A stretch of DNA of 64,000 nt, from the NCBI RefSeq assembly GCF_017873965.1, contig NZ_JAGGKT010000007.1, forward strand, positions 62,001 through 126,000, given 5' to 3'. A program made the position numbers and the translations under genes. Under the pieces are notes generated by a model. The model saw nothing but the letters and a program-made list of their open reading frames with translations, had not been told where the DNA came from and searched no databases. The DNA comes from Ammoniphilus resinae (GTDB lineage: Bacteria > Bacillota > Bacilli > Aneurinibacillales > RAOX-1). Shown here in pieces: positions 19,164 through 31,381 of the stretch (its first letter is position 1; each line of letters begins with the position of its first letter).

Positions 19164-20318
19164 ATGACAAAGCCTTTAGGTTTTGAAAAGCCGTTAGGGA
19201 TGCGCGATTACCTTCCTGATTTGCTATGGAAGCAGCGACAGATTGAGGAGAAACTACATAGATGCATGCTGCACTGGGGCTATCAAGAGATTCTAACCCC
19301 GACACTGGAATACTACGACACAGTTGGTGAAGCCAGTGCGACACATGACAGCAAACTATTTAAGTTATTAGATAGACAAGGCAGGACGCTCGTGCTTAGG
19401 CCAGATGTTACCGCACCGATTGCACGCGTAGCCTCCTCTCTTCTAAAAGATGAACCAAGGCCACTTCGGTTGATGTATAATACAAATGTTTTCCGCGCAC
19501 AGGAAAAGGAAGCAGGTCGAAATGCCGAATTCACTCAGGCAGGGGTTGAATTGATAGGTGACTCTTCCGTAGAGGCTGATGCCGAAGTCATTGCCTTGGC
19601 GGTGGCGTGCTTGAAAGAAGCTGGACTTGAAGAATTTAAAATTGCCATCGGCCATGTAGGCTTCATCGAAGGGCTGCTAGAAGAAGTGGTCCCAGAAAAA
19701 AGCGGCCGTGACCAATTAAAGGAACGTCTGCATAATTCTGATTATGTTGGATTTAGACAAGACATTGCAGGCTTAACCATCTCAGAGGATGAGAAGAATC
19801 GGCTGCGGGGGATCCTCAAGCTGAGAGGCGGCGCAGATCGATTGGAAGATGCGGAGGCATTAACCATTAATGGCCGTGCTCGTCGTGCTGTTCGCAACTT
19901 GAAAGAACTATGGGCTGCACTGCAAGCCTATGACGTGACAGACTATGTCTTGTTTGATTTAAATCTACTAAGCAGCTTAAATTATTACACTGGTATTCTT
20001 TTTGAAGGGTATGCGGCCAATCAGGGCTTTCCGATTTGCGGGGGAGGAAGATATGATGACCTGTTCAAGCAATTCGGTATGGACAACCCTTCTACGGGAT
20101 TTGCAATCAAAATGGATCGCTTGATTCAGTCCTCCGACCTGCAGCCAACGCAAGAAAAGAAAACCATATACATCCGATTTGATCAAGAAACACGCAACCT
20201 AGCGTTGAAAAGAGCGATGTTGTTAAGGCAAGAAGCAATTGTTGTCACAGGAATAGGGGAACCATCGCAGACATTTGATCAGATCATAGATTTTCGAGGA
20301 GGCCATGAAGATGTCTAA
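19164..20318 (+). CDS. hisZ: ATP phosphoribosyltransferase regulatory subunit HisZ
   Basis: HisZ is a HisRS-like subunit that pairs with the short HisG to make the active first enzyme of histidine synthesis. The class II synthetase fold is recognisable at [10 protein letters not shown], the motif 2-like [12 protein letters not shown] and the motif 3-like [12 protein letters not shown]. The 384-residue length fits. ATG 19164 has GGGGTGA about five bases before it. It overlaps hisG. Presence of HisZ agrees with the short hisG next door. Confidence 0.94.
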   Translation: MTKPLGFEKPLGMRDYLPDLLWKQRQIEEKLHRCMLHWGYQEILTPTLEYYDTVGEASATHDSKLFKLLDRQGRTLVLRPDVTAPIARVASSLLKDEPRPLRLMYNTNVFRAQEKEAGRNAEFTQAGVELIGDSSVEADAEVIALAVACLKEAGLEEFKIAIGHVGFIEGLLEEVVPEKSGRDQLKERLHNSDYVGFRQDIAGLTISEDEKNRLRGILKLRGGADRLEDAEALTINGRARRAVRNLKELWAALQAYDVTDYVLFDLNLLSSLNYYTGILFEGYAANQGFPICGGGRYDDLFKQFGMDNPSTGFAIKMDRLIQSSDLQPTQEKKTIYIRFDQETRNLALKRAMLLRQEAIVVTGIGEPSQTFDQIIDFRGGHEDV

Positions 20319-20934
20319 GCTTACCGTCGCGATGCCGAAAGGGCGAATCTTTGAAGAAGCTGTTGAGCTACTGCGTAAAGCGGGTCTGGATATTCCACCG
20401 GAATTTGAAGATTCCCGTCGTTTAATTATTCCTGTTGATGAAATCGGGATCGACTTCATCCTGGCAAAACCAACAGATGTCCCTACTTATGTGGAATATG
20501 GGGTCGCCGATATCGGTGTCGTTGGAAAGGATGTTTTGCTGGAAGAAGAACGGGATGTTTATGAGCTCCTCGACTTGAAGATCAGTTACTGCAGGTTATC
20601 TGTGGCTGGATTGGCCAATTGGCAACCGACAGATTCCCCGCGGGTAGCAACCAAATATCCGAAGGTTGCCTCTAAATACTTCCGGGAAAAAGGGGCACAG
20701 GTTGAAGTCATTAAATTAAACGGCTCAATCGAACTGGCGCCGATGATTGGTTTGGCTGATCGAATCGTTGATATTGTTTCGACAGGAAGAACATTAAAAG
20801 AAAATGGCTTGGTTGAGTTGGAGGAAATCACGCCGATCACCTCACGCTTAATTGCCAATCGGGTTAGCTACCGGATGAAAAGCGAGGCCATTGATTACGT
20901 TGTCGAAAAATTTGCCTCGGTTATTCCATCGTAG
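20311..20934 (+). CDS. hisG: ATP phosphoribosyltransferase catalytic subunit (short form)
   Basis: HisG catalyses the committed step of histidine synthesis from ATP and PRPP. The 207-residue length marks the short, HisZ-dependent class lacking the C-terminal allosteric domain. The signature [14 protein letters not shown] is followed by the PRPP loop [20 protein letters not shown] lies eight bases before ATG 20311. ATG 20305 would be too near. The start lies inside the hisZ end, an eight-base overlap. Confidence 0.96.
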   Translation: MSKLTVAMPKGRIFEEAVELLRKAGLDIPPEFEDSRRLIIPVDEIGIDFILAKPTDVPTYVEYGVADIGVVGKDVLLEEERDVYELLDLKISYCRLSVAGLANWQPTDSPRVATKYPKVASKYFREKGAQVEVIKLNGSIELAPMIGLADRIVDIVSTGRTLKENGLVELEEITPITSRLIANRVSYRMKSEAIDYVVEKFASVIPS

Positions 20935-20961
20935 GTTACACTTTATAGGGGTGTTAAAATA

Positions 20962-22251
20962 ATGAAAATGAAAATCGTAGATAGAAAAAACTTCTCAACG
21001 AAACGGGATGTAGAATCAGGAACAGATGAGCAGCGAAAAGCGGTTCTTGAGATTTTATCCCGCGTCAAGCAAGAGGGTGACCAGGCGGTCTTGGCCTTTA
21101 CGGAAAAATTTGACCGGGTGCACTTGGCCTCCATGCAGGTAACCATTGACGAAGTTGAACAGGCTCAAAAAGAAGTCAGCCAAGAAGTTCGCCAAGCATT
21201 GCAGGAGGCGGCTGAAAATATTCGTACATTCCACGAAAAGCAAAAGCGCCAATCGTGGATGCAAACGTCCGACACCGGAACGATCCTTGGGCAGTTGATC
21301 CGTCCGCTGAAGCGGGTGGGGATTTATGTGCCGGGAGGACGTGCCGCATATCCCTCTTCCGTATTAATGAACGCCATTCCCGCACAGGTTGCAGGAGTAA
21401 AGGAAATTGTCATGGTTACACCGCCGGATCAACAGGGGAAAATTGATCCTGGGGTTTTAACTGCTGCAGCTATCGCTGGAGTCACGGAAATCTATAAGGT
21501 TGGCGGAGCACAGGCGATTGCCGCTTTGACCTATGGAACCGAGTCAATCCGGGCAGTCGATAAAATTGTAGGACCGGGAAATATCTATGTGGCCCTTGCC
21601 AAACGGGAAGTATTTGGTTTTGTGGATATCGATATGGTGGCTGGGCCGAGCGAGATTGTTGTTTTAGCCGATGAACAGGCAGATCCTTGTTATGTTGCTG
21701 CTGATCTGCTCAGTCAGGCGGAGCATGATCCGATGGCTTCCGCGGTCCTAGTGACGCCATCGCCCGAACTTGCCGAACAAGTTCAAAATGAAATGACCAG
21801 CCAGCTCGCTAAACTGCCGCGAAAGGAAATAGCCGAGGCATCGATTCGTGATTACGGAGCAATATGTGTAGTGGCAGATCTCGAGGAAGGCATCCAAGTT
21901 GTCAATGAGTTGGCACCGGAGCATCTGGAAATGCTGATTGCCCAACCATTTGATTATCTAGGTAGGATTGAGAATGCAGGCGCTATTTTCCTTGGGGAAT
22001 ACAGTTCAGAGCCTGTTGGCGATTATTTCGCCGGCCCGAATCACGTATTGCCAACCAATGGCACGGCGCGGTTTTCATCTCCGTTAAATCTTGATGATTT
22101 TATTAAAAAATCAAGCCTCATCTCCTATAGCCGTACGGATCTATTGAGAAACGGCGAAAAGATGATGGCCTTAGCCAAGTCAGAAGGGCTAACTGCACAC
22201 GCCAAAGCGATTGAAGTTCGATTGCAAAAAGAGAGGGGTTTATCCAGGTAA
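20962..22251 (+). CDS. hisD: Histidinol dehydrogenase
   Basis: HisD oxidises histidinol to histidine in two NAD-dependent steps using zinc. The family signature is visible: [15 protein letters not shown], then [10 protein letters not shown], and the zinc/catalytic region ELAPEHLEM...GPNHVLPT. The 429-residue length is normal. AGGGGTG precedes ATG 20962. Its stop overlaps the hisB start by one base (TAATG). Confidence 0.97.
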   Translation: MKMKIVDRKNFSTKRDVESGTDEQRKAVLEILSRVKQEGDQAVLAFTEKFDRVHLASMQVTIDEVEQAQKEVSQEVRQALQEAAENIRTFHEKQKRQSWMQTSDTGTILGQLIRPLKRVGIYVPGGRAAYPSSVLMNAIPAQVAGVKEIVMVTPPDQQGKIDPGVLTAAAIAGVTEIYKVGGAQAIAALTYGTESIRAVDKIVGPGNIYVALAKREVFGFVDIDMVAGPSEIVVLADEQADPCYVAADLLSQAEHDPMASAVLVTPSPELAEQVQNEMTSQLAKLPRKEIAEASIRDYGAICVVADLEEGIQVVNELAPEHLEMLIAQPFDYLGRIENAGAIFLGEYSSEPVGDYFAGPNHVLPTNGTARFSSPLNLDDFIKKSSLISYSRTDLLRNGEKMMALAKSEGLTAHAKAIEVRLQKERGLSR

Positions 22252-22835
22252 TGCGAACAGGTGAAATTAAACGTAAAACAAATGAAACCAACATTGAATT
22301 AAACTTTAATATAGATGGAGAGGGCAAAACCTCCTTAGAAACAGGTGTGCCTTTTCTGGACCATATGCTTGACCTTTTTGCCAAGCACGGCCAATTCGAT
22401 CTTCATGTCAAAGCTGTAGGCGATATCGAGATCGATTACCACCACACAGTGGAAGACATTGCGATATGTCTTGGACAAGTCTTGCGCGAAGCTCTGGGAG
22501 ATAAAAAAGGGATTAAACGATATGGAAATTTCTTTGTTCCCATGGATGAAACCCTGGCCCAGGTTGCCATTGATTTAAGCAACCGTCCCCATCTGGAGTA
22601 CCGGGCAGCTTATCCAAGCCAACAGGTAGGTCAATTTCCAACGGAACTTGTTCATGAATTCATGTCAAAGTTAGCCTTGGAAGCCCGTATGAATCTACAC
22701 ATTATTTTGCATTATGGGATGAATACTCACCATATGATTGAAGCGATTTTTAAGGCTTTGGGTCGGGCATTGGATGAAGCGACAATGATTGATCCGCGAG
22801 TCAAAGGCGTCCCTTCGACAAAGGGGATGCTGTAA
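22251..22835 (+). CDS. hisB: Imidazoleglycerol-phosphate dehydratase
   Basis: HisB removes water from imidazoleglycerol phosphate, using manganese. At 194 residues it is the monofunctional form without a phosphatase domain. The two metal motifs are present (FLDHMLDLFAKHG...DYHHTVED and ALEARMNLHI...GMNTHHMIEA). It is coupled to hisD by a one-base overlap, and hisH begins at the very next base after its stop. Confidence 0.97.
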   Translation: MRTGEIKRKTNETNIELNFNIDGEGKTSLETGVPFLDHMLDLFAKHGQFDLHVKAVGDIEIDYHHTVEDIAICLGQVLREALGDKKGIKRYGNFFVPMDETLAQVAIDLSNRPHLEYRAAYPSQQVGQFPTELVHEFMSKLALEARMNLHIILHYGMNTHHMIEAIFKALGRALDEATMIDPRVKGVPSTKGML

Positions 22836-23453
22836 ATGATAGCGATCATCGATTATGGAATGGGAAATTTGCATAGCGTCAGTAAGGCCATTGAAAGACT
22901 TGGCTATGATTATCAAATCATTGATCAACCAGAGCAATTGAAGGAAGCGCAGGGTGCCATTTTGCCCGGAGTTGGCGCTTTTGGAGATGCCATGAGAAAT
23001 TTGCAAGAGCGAGATTTCATTCCCGCTATAAAGCAATATGCCGCTTCAGGGCGTCCACTGTTTGGGATCTGCTTGGGAATGCAGCTTTTGTTTGCGGAAA
23101 GTGAGGAACATGGAAACCATCAAGGGATTGGGCTTTTTCCTGGGGTTGTGCGTCGCTTTCAGGGGGATTACAAGGTGCCGCATATGGGTTGGAACAAACT
23201 CCAATTCCTGCGGGAACACTCCATTTTACAAGGAGTAGAGGAAGGGTATGCCTACTTCGTGCATTCCTACTTTTTGCAGCCTGAGACGACGGATTCCGAT
23301 GTCCTTCTTGCTACTGCTGATTATTATCAAGAGGTACCGGCGATCATTGGAAAAGGGAATGTGATGGCTACCCAATTCCATCCAGAAAAAAGTGGAGAAG
23401 TGGGGATGCAGATTTTGCGTAATTTTGCTCAGATGGTGAAGGAGGGGACGTAA
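22836..23453 (+). CDS. hisH: Imidazole glycerol phosphate synthase, glutaminase subunit
   Basis: HisH supplies ammonia from glutamine to HisF. This class I glutamine amidotransferase of 205 residues has nucleophile cysteine in [10 protein letters not shown], the oxyanion region GVGAFGDAM, and the His/Glu pair in [10 protein letters not shown]. It begins directly after the hisB stop codon. Confidence 0.97.
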   Translation: MIAIIDYGMGNLHSVSKAIERLGYDYQIIDQPEQLKEAQGAILPGVGAFGDAMRNLQERDFIPAIKQYAASGRPLFGICLGMQLLFAESEEHGNHQGIGLFPGVVRRFQGDYKVPHMGWNKLQFLREHSILQGVEEGYAYFVHSYFLQPETTDSDVLLATADYYQEVPAIIGKGNVMATQFHPEKSGEVGMQILRNFAQMVKEGT

Positions 23454-23454
23454 C

Positions 23455-24195
23455 ATGGGGGAATTTATTATCTATCCTGCGATCGATATTCGCGGTGGGA
23501 AATGTGTACGATTGCTGCAGGGGGATTATAATCAGGAAACGGTTTACGGCGATTCGCCTTTAGAAATGGCAAAACAGTGGGAGAAGCAGGGAGCAAGCTG
23601 GGTACATCTAGTCGATCTCGATGGCGCGAAGGCCGGTCACCCGGTGAACGATGCCATTATCCTGGAAATTGCGGCTGCCCTCTCTATTCCAGTTCAGGTT
23701 GGCGGAGGTATTCGTACGATACAGGAAGTCGACCGTTATTTGGAAGGTGGAGTAGCGCGAGTAATCCTTGGAACTGCGGCCATTCAGGATCGCCCCTTCG
23801 TGGAAAATGCGCTTCAGCAATATGGAGGTTCCCGCGTGGCGATTGGCATTGATGCGAGAAATGGGTATGTAGCTACACATGGCTGGTTGGAAACCTCTGA
23901 GGTGAAAGCAGAGAAATTGGCGCAGGAACTGGCGAAAAAAGGGGCAGAGACTTTCATCTATACCGATATTTCTCGCGATGGAACGCTTCAAGGACCAAAC
24001 GTAGCGGAAATTGTGGGTCTAGCCCGTACAGCGGAGGTCCAGGTTATAGCTTCTGGGGGAGTCAGTGTGATGAACGACCTACAGAACCTTGGCCAATATG
24101 CTAGTGATGGGGTTTGCGGTGCGATCGTAGGAAAGGCTCTCTATACTGAGCGGATCAATTTGGCGGATGCGGTCCGCGAATTAGAGGTGAAATAA
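23455..24195 (+). CDS. hisA: ProFAR isomerase (HisA)
   Basis: HisA isomerises the aminoaldose intermediate of histidine synthesis. The 246-residue (beta/alpha)8 barrel shows the duplicated phosphate-binding halves typical of HisA/HisF. The N-terminus [15 protein letters not shown] holds the catalytic aspartate, and [13 protein letters not shown] holds the second. It lies between hisH and hisF with one-base spacing. Confidence 0.97.
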   Translation: MGEFIIYPAIDIRGGKCVRLLQGDYNQETVYGDSPLEMAKQWEKQGASWVHLVDLDGAKAGHPVNDAIILEIAAALSIPVQVGGGIRTIQEVDRYLEGGVARVILGTAAIQDRPFVENALQQYGGSRVAIGIDARNGYVATHGWLETSEVKAEKLAQELAKKGAETFIYTDISRDGTLQGPNVAEIVGLARTAEVQVIASGGVSVMNDLQNLGQYASDGVCGAIVGKALYTERINLADAVRELEVK

Positions 24196-24960
24196 TTGTT
24201 AACGAAGCGAATTATCCCTTGCTTGGATGTGAAAGATGGAAGAGTAGTGAAGGGCGTTAGCTTTGTCAATTTGCGTGATGCCGGTGATCCTGTTGAGCTG
24301 GCTGAACTCTATAGCCAAGAAGGAGCAGATGAACTGGTTTTTCTTGATATTTCTGCATCCCATGAAGGCCGGGAGACGATGGTTGAAGTGATTCGCCAAA
24401 CGGCGGCGAAGGTGACTATTCCTTTCACCGTGGGTGGGGGGATTAATAGTATTGAAGATATGCGTAGGGTATTGCGCGCGGGGGCGGATAAGGTATCCAT
24501 GAATACATCTGCCGTGCGAAACCCAGAGCTTGTGCGTGAAGGGGCAGAGGTGTTTGGGTCCCAATGCATTGTTGTTGCCATTGATGCCACGTGGGTGGAA
24601 GAGAAAAAAGGCTGGGAGGTCTATACTCATGGTGGCAGGCAAGCGACAGGCCGCGATGCGGTGGAATGGGCCAAACAGGTTGAACAATTAGGTGCCGGGG
24701 AGATCTTATTAACAAGCATGGATACCGATGGGCATAAAGATGGTTTTGACATTTCCTTAACCAAGGCCATCTCTGAAGCTGTCAGGATTCCCGTAATCGC
24801 GTCAGGCGGAGCAGGGAATGAAGAACACTTTTTGCAGGCATTTCGCGATGGAAAAGCAGATGCTGCCCTCGCTGCTTCGATTTTCCACTATAAAGAAGTT
24901 ACCATTGATCAGGTCAAACAATATTTGAATGAAAAAGGGGTCGAAGTACGATGCAAATGA
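24196..24960 (+). CDS. hisF: Imidazole glycerol phosphate synthase, cyclase subunit
   Basis: HisF closes the imidazole ring with ammonia passed from HisH and releases AICAR. The 254-residue barrel has the catalytic aspartates in [15 protein letters not shown] and in [15 protein letters not shown]. It begins with TTG directly after the hisA stop. GAGGTGA six bases upstream supports this unusual start. The end overlaps hisI by ten bases. Confidence 0.97.
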   Translation: MLTKRIIPCLDVKDGRVVKGVSFVNLRDAGDPVELAELYSQEGADELVFLDISASHEGRETMVEVIRQTAAKVTIPFTVGGGINSIEDMRRVLRAGADKVSMNTSAVRNPELVREGAEVFGSQCIVVAIDATWVEEKKGWEVYTHGGRQATGRDAVEWAKQVEQLGAGEILLTSMDTDGHKDGFDISLTKAISEAVRIPVIASGGAGNEEHFLQAFRDGKADAALAASIFHYKEVTIDQVKQYLNEKGVEVRCK

Positions 24961-25580
24961 TAGATTGGGAAAAGATTACATTTGATCAACAAGGGCTTGT
25001 ACCAGCCATTATTCAGGACGCGCAAAGTAAAGAAGTGCTAATGATGGCCTATATGAACAAGGAATCGTTGCAAAAAACACTGGATACTGGAGAAACCTGG
25101 TTTTGGAGCCGCTCTAGACAAGAGCTTTGGCACAAGGGTGAAACCTCAGGCAATACACAAAAAGTGGGGAGAATATCGTTGGATTGTGACGGGGATACCC
25201 TGTTAATTCAGGTAAATCCGGCAGGACCTGCATGTCACAATAATACTTACACCTGCTTTACCTCTCTTACAGATGAAGAACAGGCTGGGCCTGGTCGGTT
25301 TGAGATCCTTGGCCAGTTGGAAGCATTGATTGCCAAGCGTGATGCGGAAAGGACAGAAGGTGCCTATACTACCTACCTTTTTGAAAAAGGTGTAGATAAA
25401 ATTTTGAAAAAGGTTGGCGAAGAAGCTGGTGAGGTCATCATTGCTGCAAAAAATCGCAGTCATGAAGAGTTGCGCTGGGAGGCTAGTGATTTAATTTATC
25501 ACCTGCTAGTTTTACTGCGTGAACAACAGCTGCCATTAGACGACGTGTTAAAGGAACTATCTGGACGTTATCATAAATAG
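24951..25580 (+). CDS. hisI: Bifunctional PR-AMP cyclohydrolase / PR-ATP pyrophosphatase (HisIE)
   Basis: This 209-residue fusion performs steps two and three of histidine synthesis. The N-terminal HisI part carries the zinc ligands in [13 protein letters not shown] and CHNNTYTCF. The C-terminal HisE part begins near residue 115 and shows [19 protein letters not shown] with the MazG-like metal-binding glutamates. It ends the operon. All steps except hisC and histidinol phosphatase are covered in this cluster. Confidence 0.96.
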   Translation: MQMIDWEKITFDQQGLVPAIIQDAQSKEVLMMAYMNKESLQKTLDTGETWFWSRSRQELWHKGETSGNTQKVGRISLDCDGDTLLIQVNPAGPACHNNTYTCFTSLTDEEQAGPGRFEILGQLEALIAKRDAERTEGAYTTYLFEKGVDKILKKVGEEAGEVIIAAKNRSHEELRWEASDLIYHLLVLLREQQLPLDDVLKELSGRYHK

Positions 25581-25619
25581 GCGAAAAGTGTTGTGAAGCA
25601 GGTTTTAAACGGGAACTTG

Positions 25620-25628
25620 TGCTATACT
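25620..25628 (+). promoter_or_regulatory. Extended -10 promoter before the TPR gene
   Basis: TGCTATACT is a TGn extension plus a near-consensus -10, about 35 bases before the TPR gene. No clear -35 is seen. Confidence 0.5.
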
Positions 25629-25661
25629 TTGGTTAAGAACCATAGATTATGAGGAGTTTAT

Positions 25662-26960
25662 ATGCTTTCTAAACCAACTAACGTAATTGAACTAAATATG
25701 AATGCAGAAGCATTTAATCATATTGCCGTTAAATCACTCGACCGATTTAATTATTCGAAAGCACTTCGATACTTCACCCGGGCGTCCCGTTTAGAACCAA
25801 AGAATCCGCGTTACCATTACAACGTAGCAGGCGTATTGACAAAAATGGGGGACTACGCGGCCTCCAATGAAGTCTTGCAGCAACTGCTGGAAGATGATGT
25901 GGAAGGTGCTGTGGATTCTCATTATTATCTGGCGTGTAATTATGCGCATATGGATTTACTGGAAGAGGCAGAAGAACACGCGATGAAGTATTTAGAACAG
26001 ACCGAAGATGGAAAGTACATAGCTGACATCCGGGATTTATTGGATTATGTCGGAGTGGAATTGGATCGACCGTGGTTTTATCCCATGCTGCAAGGGGACA
26101 TGGATGAAAAGACGAAGCAGCACGAACAAGCGCGTAAACTTTTGGAGGAAGGTAACTTTGTCCAAGCAGAGAAAATTCTTGTTCAATTGGAAGAAGATCA
26201 TCCCGATTTTATTGCCGCGAAAAATAACCTAGCATTATGTTACTATTATATGGGGGATTTCCCAAAGGCAGAACAAACGATTCTATCTGTTCTGGAGCAG
26301 GATCCCGACAATTTGCATGGATTATGTAATCTTGCTGTACTATACTTCCATAATCAGGATAAGGGGAATCTGGAAAAGCTGCTTTCTAATTTGGCTAAGG
26401 TAATTCCCTTGCAGTATGATCAAGCCTATAAGCTAGGGATAACCCTTGGAGTTTTGGGCGAGCACAAATCTGCCTTTCTTCTTTTTAAACAGCTTACTGA
26501 TTATGCCTGGCACCTCGATTTTCACCTGTTTCACTACTGTGCGGTGGCGGCGTATAATATAGGAAGATACAAGGAAGCCAAAAAAAATTGGAAATTGGTT
26601 TGCAGAGAAGATCCGGAATCAGGAGTGGCCCCCTTCTATTTGCAATTTTTGGAGGAGGGGAATGCTGGTGAAAAGCAGGAAATTCCTTACTATTACGGGA
26701 TTCCTATGGAATTGCAGGAAGCTTCCAAAGCCAATCAGAAGCAAATAGTAACGAATGACCCGTTTGTTCGGTCTTCTTTTCTTTGGGCCTTGCGACATGG
26801 GGATAAAGAAACCAAGCTGCAAGTTCTTCAAGCTTTCGAATGGCTTGGTGATCAGGAAGTGGTGGAAACCTTGCTTCAATTCCTGGAAGATCCTAACGAA
26901 GATGAAGAATTAAAAAGGCTTGCCCTGTTTGTCCTTAAAACGCTTGGACATTCCGTTTAA
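25662..26960 (+). CDS. Tetratricopeptide repeat protein (YvcD-like position)
   Basis: This is a soluble 432-residue protein with several TPR units, for example residues 25-60 (FNYSKALRYFTRASRLEPKN) and 155-235 (YYMGDFPKAEQTILSVLEQD). TPRs mediate protein contacts, and no catalytic domain is visible. The C-terminus resembles HEAT-like helices (VVETLLQFLEDPNED). It lies between hisI and trxB, as B. subtilis yvcD does. Function is unknown. Confidence 0.85.
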   Translation: MLSKPTNVIELNMNAEAFNHIAVKSLDRFNYSKALRYFTRASRLEPKNPRYHYNVAGVLTKMGDYAASNEVLQQLLEDDVEGAVDSHYYLACNYAHMDLLEEAEEHAMKYLEQTEDGKYIADIRDLLDYVGVELDRPWFYPMLQGDMDEKTKQHEQARKLLEEGNFVQAEKILVQLEEDHPDFIAAKNNLALCYYYMGDFPKAEQTILSVLEQDPDNLHGLCNLAVLYFHNQDKGNLEKLLSNLAKVIPLQYDQAYKLGITLGVLGEHKSAFLLFKQLTDYAWHLDFHLFHYCAVAAYNIGRYKEAKKNWKLVCREDPESGVAPFYLQFLEEGNAGEKQEIPYYYGIPMELQEASKANQKQIVTNDPFVRSSFLWALRHGDKETKLQVLQAFEWLGDQEVVETLLQFLEDPNEDEELKRLALFVLKTLGHSV

Positions 26961-26988
26961 TATTTCACTAGCTTTACTAGGAAGATAA

Positions 26989-27978
<990 letters not shown>

Positions 27979-28066
27979 CCCAATCTTAACCGGTTTGTAA
28001 CAATGCTGAAATATTAAGGGGCTATACTTAAATTATCAAATTGACCCCCTTATATAATATACCTTT

Positions 28067-28100
28067 AGGCGTGATTCTCCGTGATCACGCCTCTTTTTTT
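28067..28100 (+). terminator. Terminator after trxB
   Basis: AGGCGTGAT pairs perfectly with ATCACGCCT around an 8-base loop, followed by seven T's. Confidence 0.9.
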
Positions 28101-28192
28101 GCATTCCTTTACCCTTTTTCAAAGTCTAACGTCCAAGTGGCTTTGCACCTTTTAATCAAGGGTGGTATTCTATGGGAGAGAGGTGAGGAGTC

Positions 28193-29065
28193 GTGACTGG
28201 CAAACAGATTAATTTATTGATTATTACGGGGATGTCAGGTGCAGGGAAAACAACCGCAGTACAGAGTCTGGAGGATCTCGGATTCTTCTGTGTGGATAAC
28301 CTTCCCCCACTACTAATACCCAAATTTGCCGAGCTTATTGAGCAATCGGGAGGCCGGATTCAAAAAGTCGCTCTAGTTATTGACCTAAGGGGACGAGAAT
28401 TCTTTGTCACCTTATCCGATGCACTGGCTCGTTTAGAAGAAATGGAACATATTAACTATCAAATTCTATTCCTTGATTCCTCTGACCAGGTACTGGTTCA
28501 ACGCTATAAAGAAACTCGGAGAAGACATCCGCTTGCTGCCGAAGGTTCACCACTGGAAGGGATTTTGGCAGAGAGAAGGCTTTTGGAAGAATTGAAGGGT
28601 CGTGCCAATCTAATTTTAGATTCAAGTCAATTGAAACCGATTCAGTTGAAAGAGAAGATCTCCAATTACTTCTCTACCATGCAGTCAAGGATGACTGTAA
28701 ATATAACTTCCTTTGGATTTAAATACGGGATTCCGATTGATTCGGACTTGGTTTTTGATGTTCGTTTTCTCCCTAACCCTCACTATATTACAGAGCTGCG
28801 GCCGAAAACAGGCCTAGACGAGGAAGTTTCCACATATGTATTTAAATGGGATGAAACCGCGCAATTTGTTCATAAATTAGAGGATTTTATCGCCTTTACT
28901 CTGCCGCATTATCAGCGGGAAGGAAAAAGTCAACTAATCATAGGTATTGGATGTACTGGTGGAAAACATCGATCTGTTTCGATAGCCGAGTATTTAGGAA
29001 AGAAATTTAGCAGTCAATACGTGACAAGGGTAAGCCATCGTGATATCGAACGTGACCGAAAGTGA
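28193..29065 (+). CDS. rapZ: RNase adapter/nucleotide-binding protein RapZ (YvcJ)
   Basis: RapZ-family proteins bind nucleotides. In E. coli RapZ controls glmS through small RNAs, and B. subtilis YvcJ affects competence. The 290-residue protein has Walker [11 protein letters not shown] near residues 14-23 and the conserved C-terminal block [13 protein letters not shown]. It starts with GTG preceded by GAGGTGAGG. It leads a tight rapZ-yvcK-whiA cluster. Confidence 0.94.
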   Translation: MTGKQINLLIITGMSGAGKTTAVQSLEDLGFFCVDNLPPLLIPKFAELIEQSGGRIQKVALVIDLRGREFFVTLSDALARLEEMEHINYQILFLDSSDQVLVQRYKETRRRHPLAAEGSPLEGILAERRLLEELKGRANLILDSSQLKPIQLKEKISNYFSTMQSRMTVNITSFGFKYGIPIDSDLVFDVRFLPNPHYITELRPKTGLDEEVSTYVFKWDETAQFVHKLEDFIAFTLPHYQREGKSQLIIGIGCTGGKHRSVSIAEYLGKKFSSQYVTRVSHRDIERDRK

Positions 29066-29077
29066 GGTGTAGGGTTC

Positions 29078-30055
29078 ATGAGCAACTCAGAACTAAGCGC
29101 GGATCGGCACCATCACAAGGTCGTTGTCATCGGTGGAGGAACTGGTCTATCCGTTCTGTTGCGCGGCTTGAAAGAAAAACCATTTGATATCACCGCAATC
29201 GTGACGGTTGCGGATGACGGGGGAAGTTCAGGACGGCTACGCGAAGAAATGTCAATGCCGCCGCCAGGTGATATTCGCAACGTGATTGTGGCTCTTGCTG
29301 ACACGGAACCATTATTGGCTCGTTTGTTCCAATACCGTTTTTCCCAGGGGATTGGATTAGCGGGTCATAGTTTAGGCAACTTGTTTATTGCAGCAATGAA
29401 AGAAATTACCGGTGATTTTGTTACAGCAATTAAAGAAATTAGTCGAGTATTAGCTGTAAGAGGGCAGGTGCTTCCGGCAGCCAATCAAGCGATCATTCTG
29501 AAAGCAGAGATGACCGATGGGACCATTGTCTCAGGCGAATCCCAAATCCCTCGTACAGGGAAAAAGATTAAAAGGGTATTTCTAGAACCAAAGGATGTGC
29601 AACCTTTGGATGAAGCGATCAGGGCTTTGCAGGAGGCCGAGTTGATCTTACTCGGACCAGGAAGCTTATTTACGAGCATACTGCCAAATCTTTTAGTGCC
29701 GGGAATCTCTAAAGCCATCAAAGAATCCGCAGCAAAAAAGATGTATATTTGCAATGTAATGACACAGCCAGGGGAAACCGATTTTTATACTGTTACAGAT
29801 CATGTACAGGCGATATATAATCATGTGGGGGCTGACTTGTTTCAAACCATTCTTGTCAACAATGCCTGGATAGCAGACGATGTCCGGGATCAATATATGG
29901 AACAAGGGGCAGCGCCGGTAAAATATGACCGGGACCGCCTGGAGAAATTTGGTTTTGATATTATTGAGGATCATTTTATAGTTTATGAAACTTACTTGCG
30001 CCACGATGCTAGAAAAATTGGCGACGCCATTCAAAAACTTTTGAATGATAAATGA
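29078..30055 (+). CDS. yvcK: Gluconeogenesis factor YvcK/GlmR
   Basis: YvcK binds UDP-GlcNAc and, in B. subtilis, stimulates GlmS. Mutants cannot grow normally on gluconeogenic carbon. The CofD-like fold is recognised from [14 protein letters not shown] near residue 20, [22 protein letters not shown] and the segment [16 protein letters not shown]. The 325-residue length is normal. It lies 12 bases after rapZ and its end overlaps the region of the whiA ribosome site. Confidence 0.95.
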   Translation: MSNSELSADRHHHKVVVIGGGTGLSVLLRGLKEKPFDITAIVTVADDGGSSGRLREEMSMPPPGDIRNVIVALADTEPLLARLFQYRFSQGIGLAGHSLGNLFIAAMKEITGDFVTAIKEISRVLAVRGQVLPAANQAIILKAEMTDGTIVSGESQIPRTGKKIKRVFLEPKDVQPLDEAIRALQEAELILLGPGSLFTSILPNLLVPGISKAIKESAAKKMYICNVMTQPGETDFYTVTDHVQAIYNHVGADLFQTILVNNAWIADDVRDQYMEQGAAPVKYDRDRLEKFGFDIIEDHFIVYETYLRHDARKIGDAIQKLLNDK

Positions 30056-30062
30056 GGTGGGA

Positions 30063-31007
30063 ATGTTGTCTTTTGCGGCTTTAACCAAGAAGGAATTGAC
30101 GCAGGTAGAGAATAATTCATGCTGTGATCTGGCGGAGATGGCGGCCTTAATTCGAATGAACGGAACGGTTCAATTCGGAAGTAATCGATTTATTCTCGAC
30201 ATTGTCACAGAAAATGCGGCCATTGCCCGCAGAATCTATTCCCTGGTGAAAAAACATTTTAAGGTGCATGCAGAACTGCTGGTGCGTAAAAAGATGCGCC
30301 TGAAAAAAAATAATGTGTATATCGTACGTTTACCTCAACAAGTTAAAGATATCTTGGAAAGTTTGTCTATTTATCAGGATGGAACGTTTATTCGAGGGAT
30401 TCCGAAGGAAACAATAAAAAAAGCCTGCTGTAAACGGGCCTATTTAAGAGGGGCCTTTCTAGCAGGGGGATCTGTCAACCATCCAGAATCCAATAGTTAT
30501 CATTTAGAGATTTCTTCCTCCTATCAGGAGCATTGTGAGGATTTAAATAAATTGGCCAACACCTTCAAGCTTAATGCACGCTGCATTGAGCGAAAGAAGG
30601 GATATGTGATGTATATTAAGGAGAGTGAAAAAATCACTGAATTTTTAAGTGTGATAGGGGCCCACCAAGCTCTCTTGTATTTTGAAGATGTACGAATTGT
30701 CAAGGATATGCGCAATTCCGTCAATCGCCTAGTCAATTGCGAAACGGCAAATCTAAATAAAACGGTCAGTGCCGCGATCCGAACGATTGAGAATATTAAG
30801 CTAATTGAACGGGAGATCGGATTGGATCAATTGCCTGATCGGCTCCGTGAGGTTGCAGAGGCAAGAATGAAGCATGCCGACTTAAACCTGTCTGAATTAG
30901 GGGAGATCCTCCCCAGCGGAAAGGTTAGTAAATCGGGAATTAACCACCGCTTAAGGAAAATCAACGAGATCGCAGAAAAACTTCAAGGAAAAGACAGAAA
31001 TTCTTAA
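30063..31007 (+). CDS. whiA: DNA-binding protein WhiA
   Basis: WhiA combines an N-terminal LAGLIDADG-like domain (around [24 protein letters not shown]) and a C-terminal helix-turn-helix ([22 protein letters not shown]). In Bacillus it influences division and chromosome segregation, and in actinomycetes sporulation. The length is about 314 residues. ATG 30063 is listed, but TTG 30066 would give the common family start MSFA and is better spaced from GAGGTGG, so the start is uncertain by one codon. Confidence 0.94.
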   Translation: MLSFAALTKKELTQVENNSCCDLAEMAALIRMNGTVQFGSNRFILDIVTENAAIARRIYSLVKKHFKVHAELLVRKKMRLKKNNVYIVRLPQQVKDILESLSIYQDGTFIRGIPKETIKKACCKRAYLRGAFLAGGSVNHPESNSYHLEISSSYQEHCEDLNKLANTFKLNARCIERKKGYVMYIKESEKITEFLSVIGAHQALLYFEDVRIVKDMRNSVNRLVNCETANLNKTVSAAIRTIENIKLIEREIGLDQLPDRLREVAEARMKHADLNLSELGEILPSGKVSKSGINHRLRKINEIAEKLQGKDRNS

Positions 31008-31015
31008 TCAATACA

Positions 31016-31024
31016 TGCTATAAT
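31016..31024 (+). promoter_or_regulatory. Extended -10 promoter for crh
   Basis: TGCTATAAT is a perfect extended -10, about 42 bases before the crh start, suggesting crh can be transcribed apart from rapZ-yvcK-whiA. Confidence 0.5.
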
Positions 31025-31065
31025 GAAGTATAATTAGTTCGATGATCGAATTGGAGGTCATATCA

Positions 31066-31323
31066 TTGGTTCGTGAACAGGTTATTGTAAATTTGAAGAC
31101 AGGATTACAGGCTCGCCCTGCTGCCTTTTTTGTACAGGAAGCCAATCGCTACTCTTCCGAAATATTTGTGGAAAAAGACAATAAAAAAGTGAACGCAAAA
31201 AGCATAATGGGAATTATGAGTTTGGCCGTTGGAAGCGGATCCACCATTACTATCTCCGCTGATGGGCCAGATGCTTCTGAGGCAGTTTCAAATCTGAAAG
31301 CGCTTGTAGAAAAGGAAGATTAA
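31066..31323 (+). CDS. crh: Crh, HPr-like catabolite repression protein
   Basis: Crh is an HPr paralogue that acts only in regulation. Phosphorylated on Ser46 by HprK, it serves CcpA as corepressor. The phosphotransfer histidine of HPr is replaced by glutamine (TGLQARPA instead of TGLHARPA), so it cannot pass PTS phosphate. The serine site KSIMGIMSL is kept. TTG 31066 is chosen because GGAGGT sits about eight bases before it and gives 85 residues, the B. subtilis length. Synteny with yvcK-whiA is conserved. Confidence 0.95.
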   Translation: MVREQVIVNLKTGLQARPAAFFVQEANRYSSEIFVEKDNKKVNAKSIMGIMSLAVGSGSTITISADGPDASEAVSNLKALVEKED

Positions 31324-31338
31324 GTAGCTCTCAAGCGA

Positions 31339-31378
31339 AGAAAAGCCGATCGCCTATTTTTAAGCGATCGGCTTTTTC
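31339..31378. terminator. Bidirectional terminator between crh and clpP
   Basis: AAAAGCCGATCGC pairs with GCGATCGGCTTTT. A's flank the left arm and T's the right arm, so it can end both the crh (+) and clpP (-) transcripts. Confidence 0.9.
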
Positions 31379-31381
31379 TTT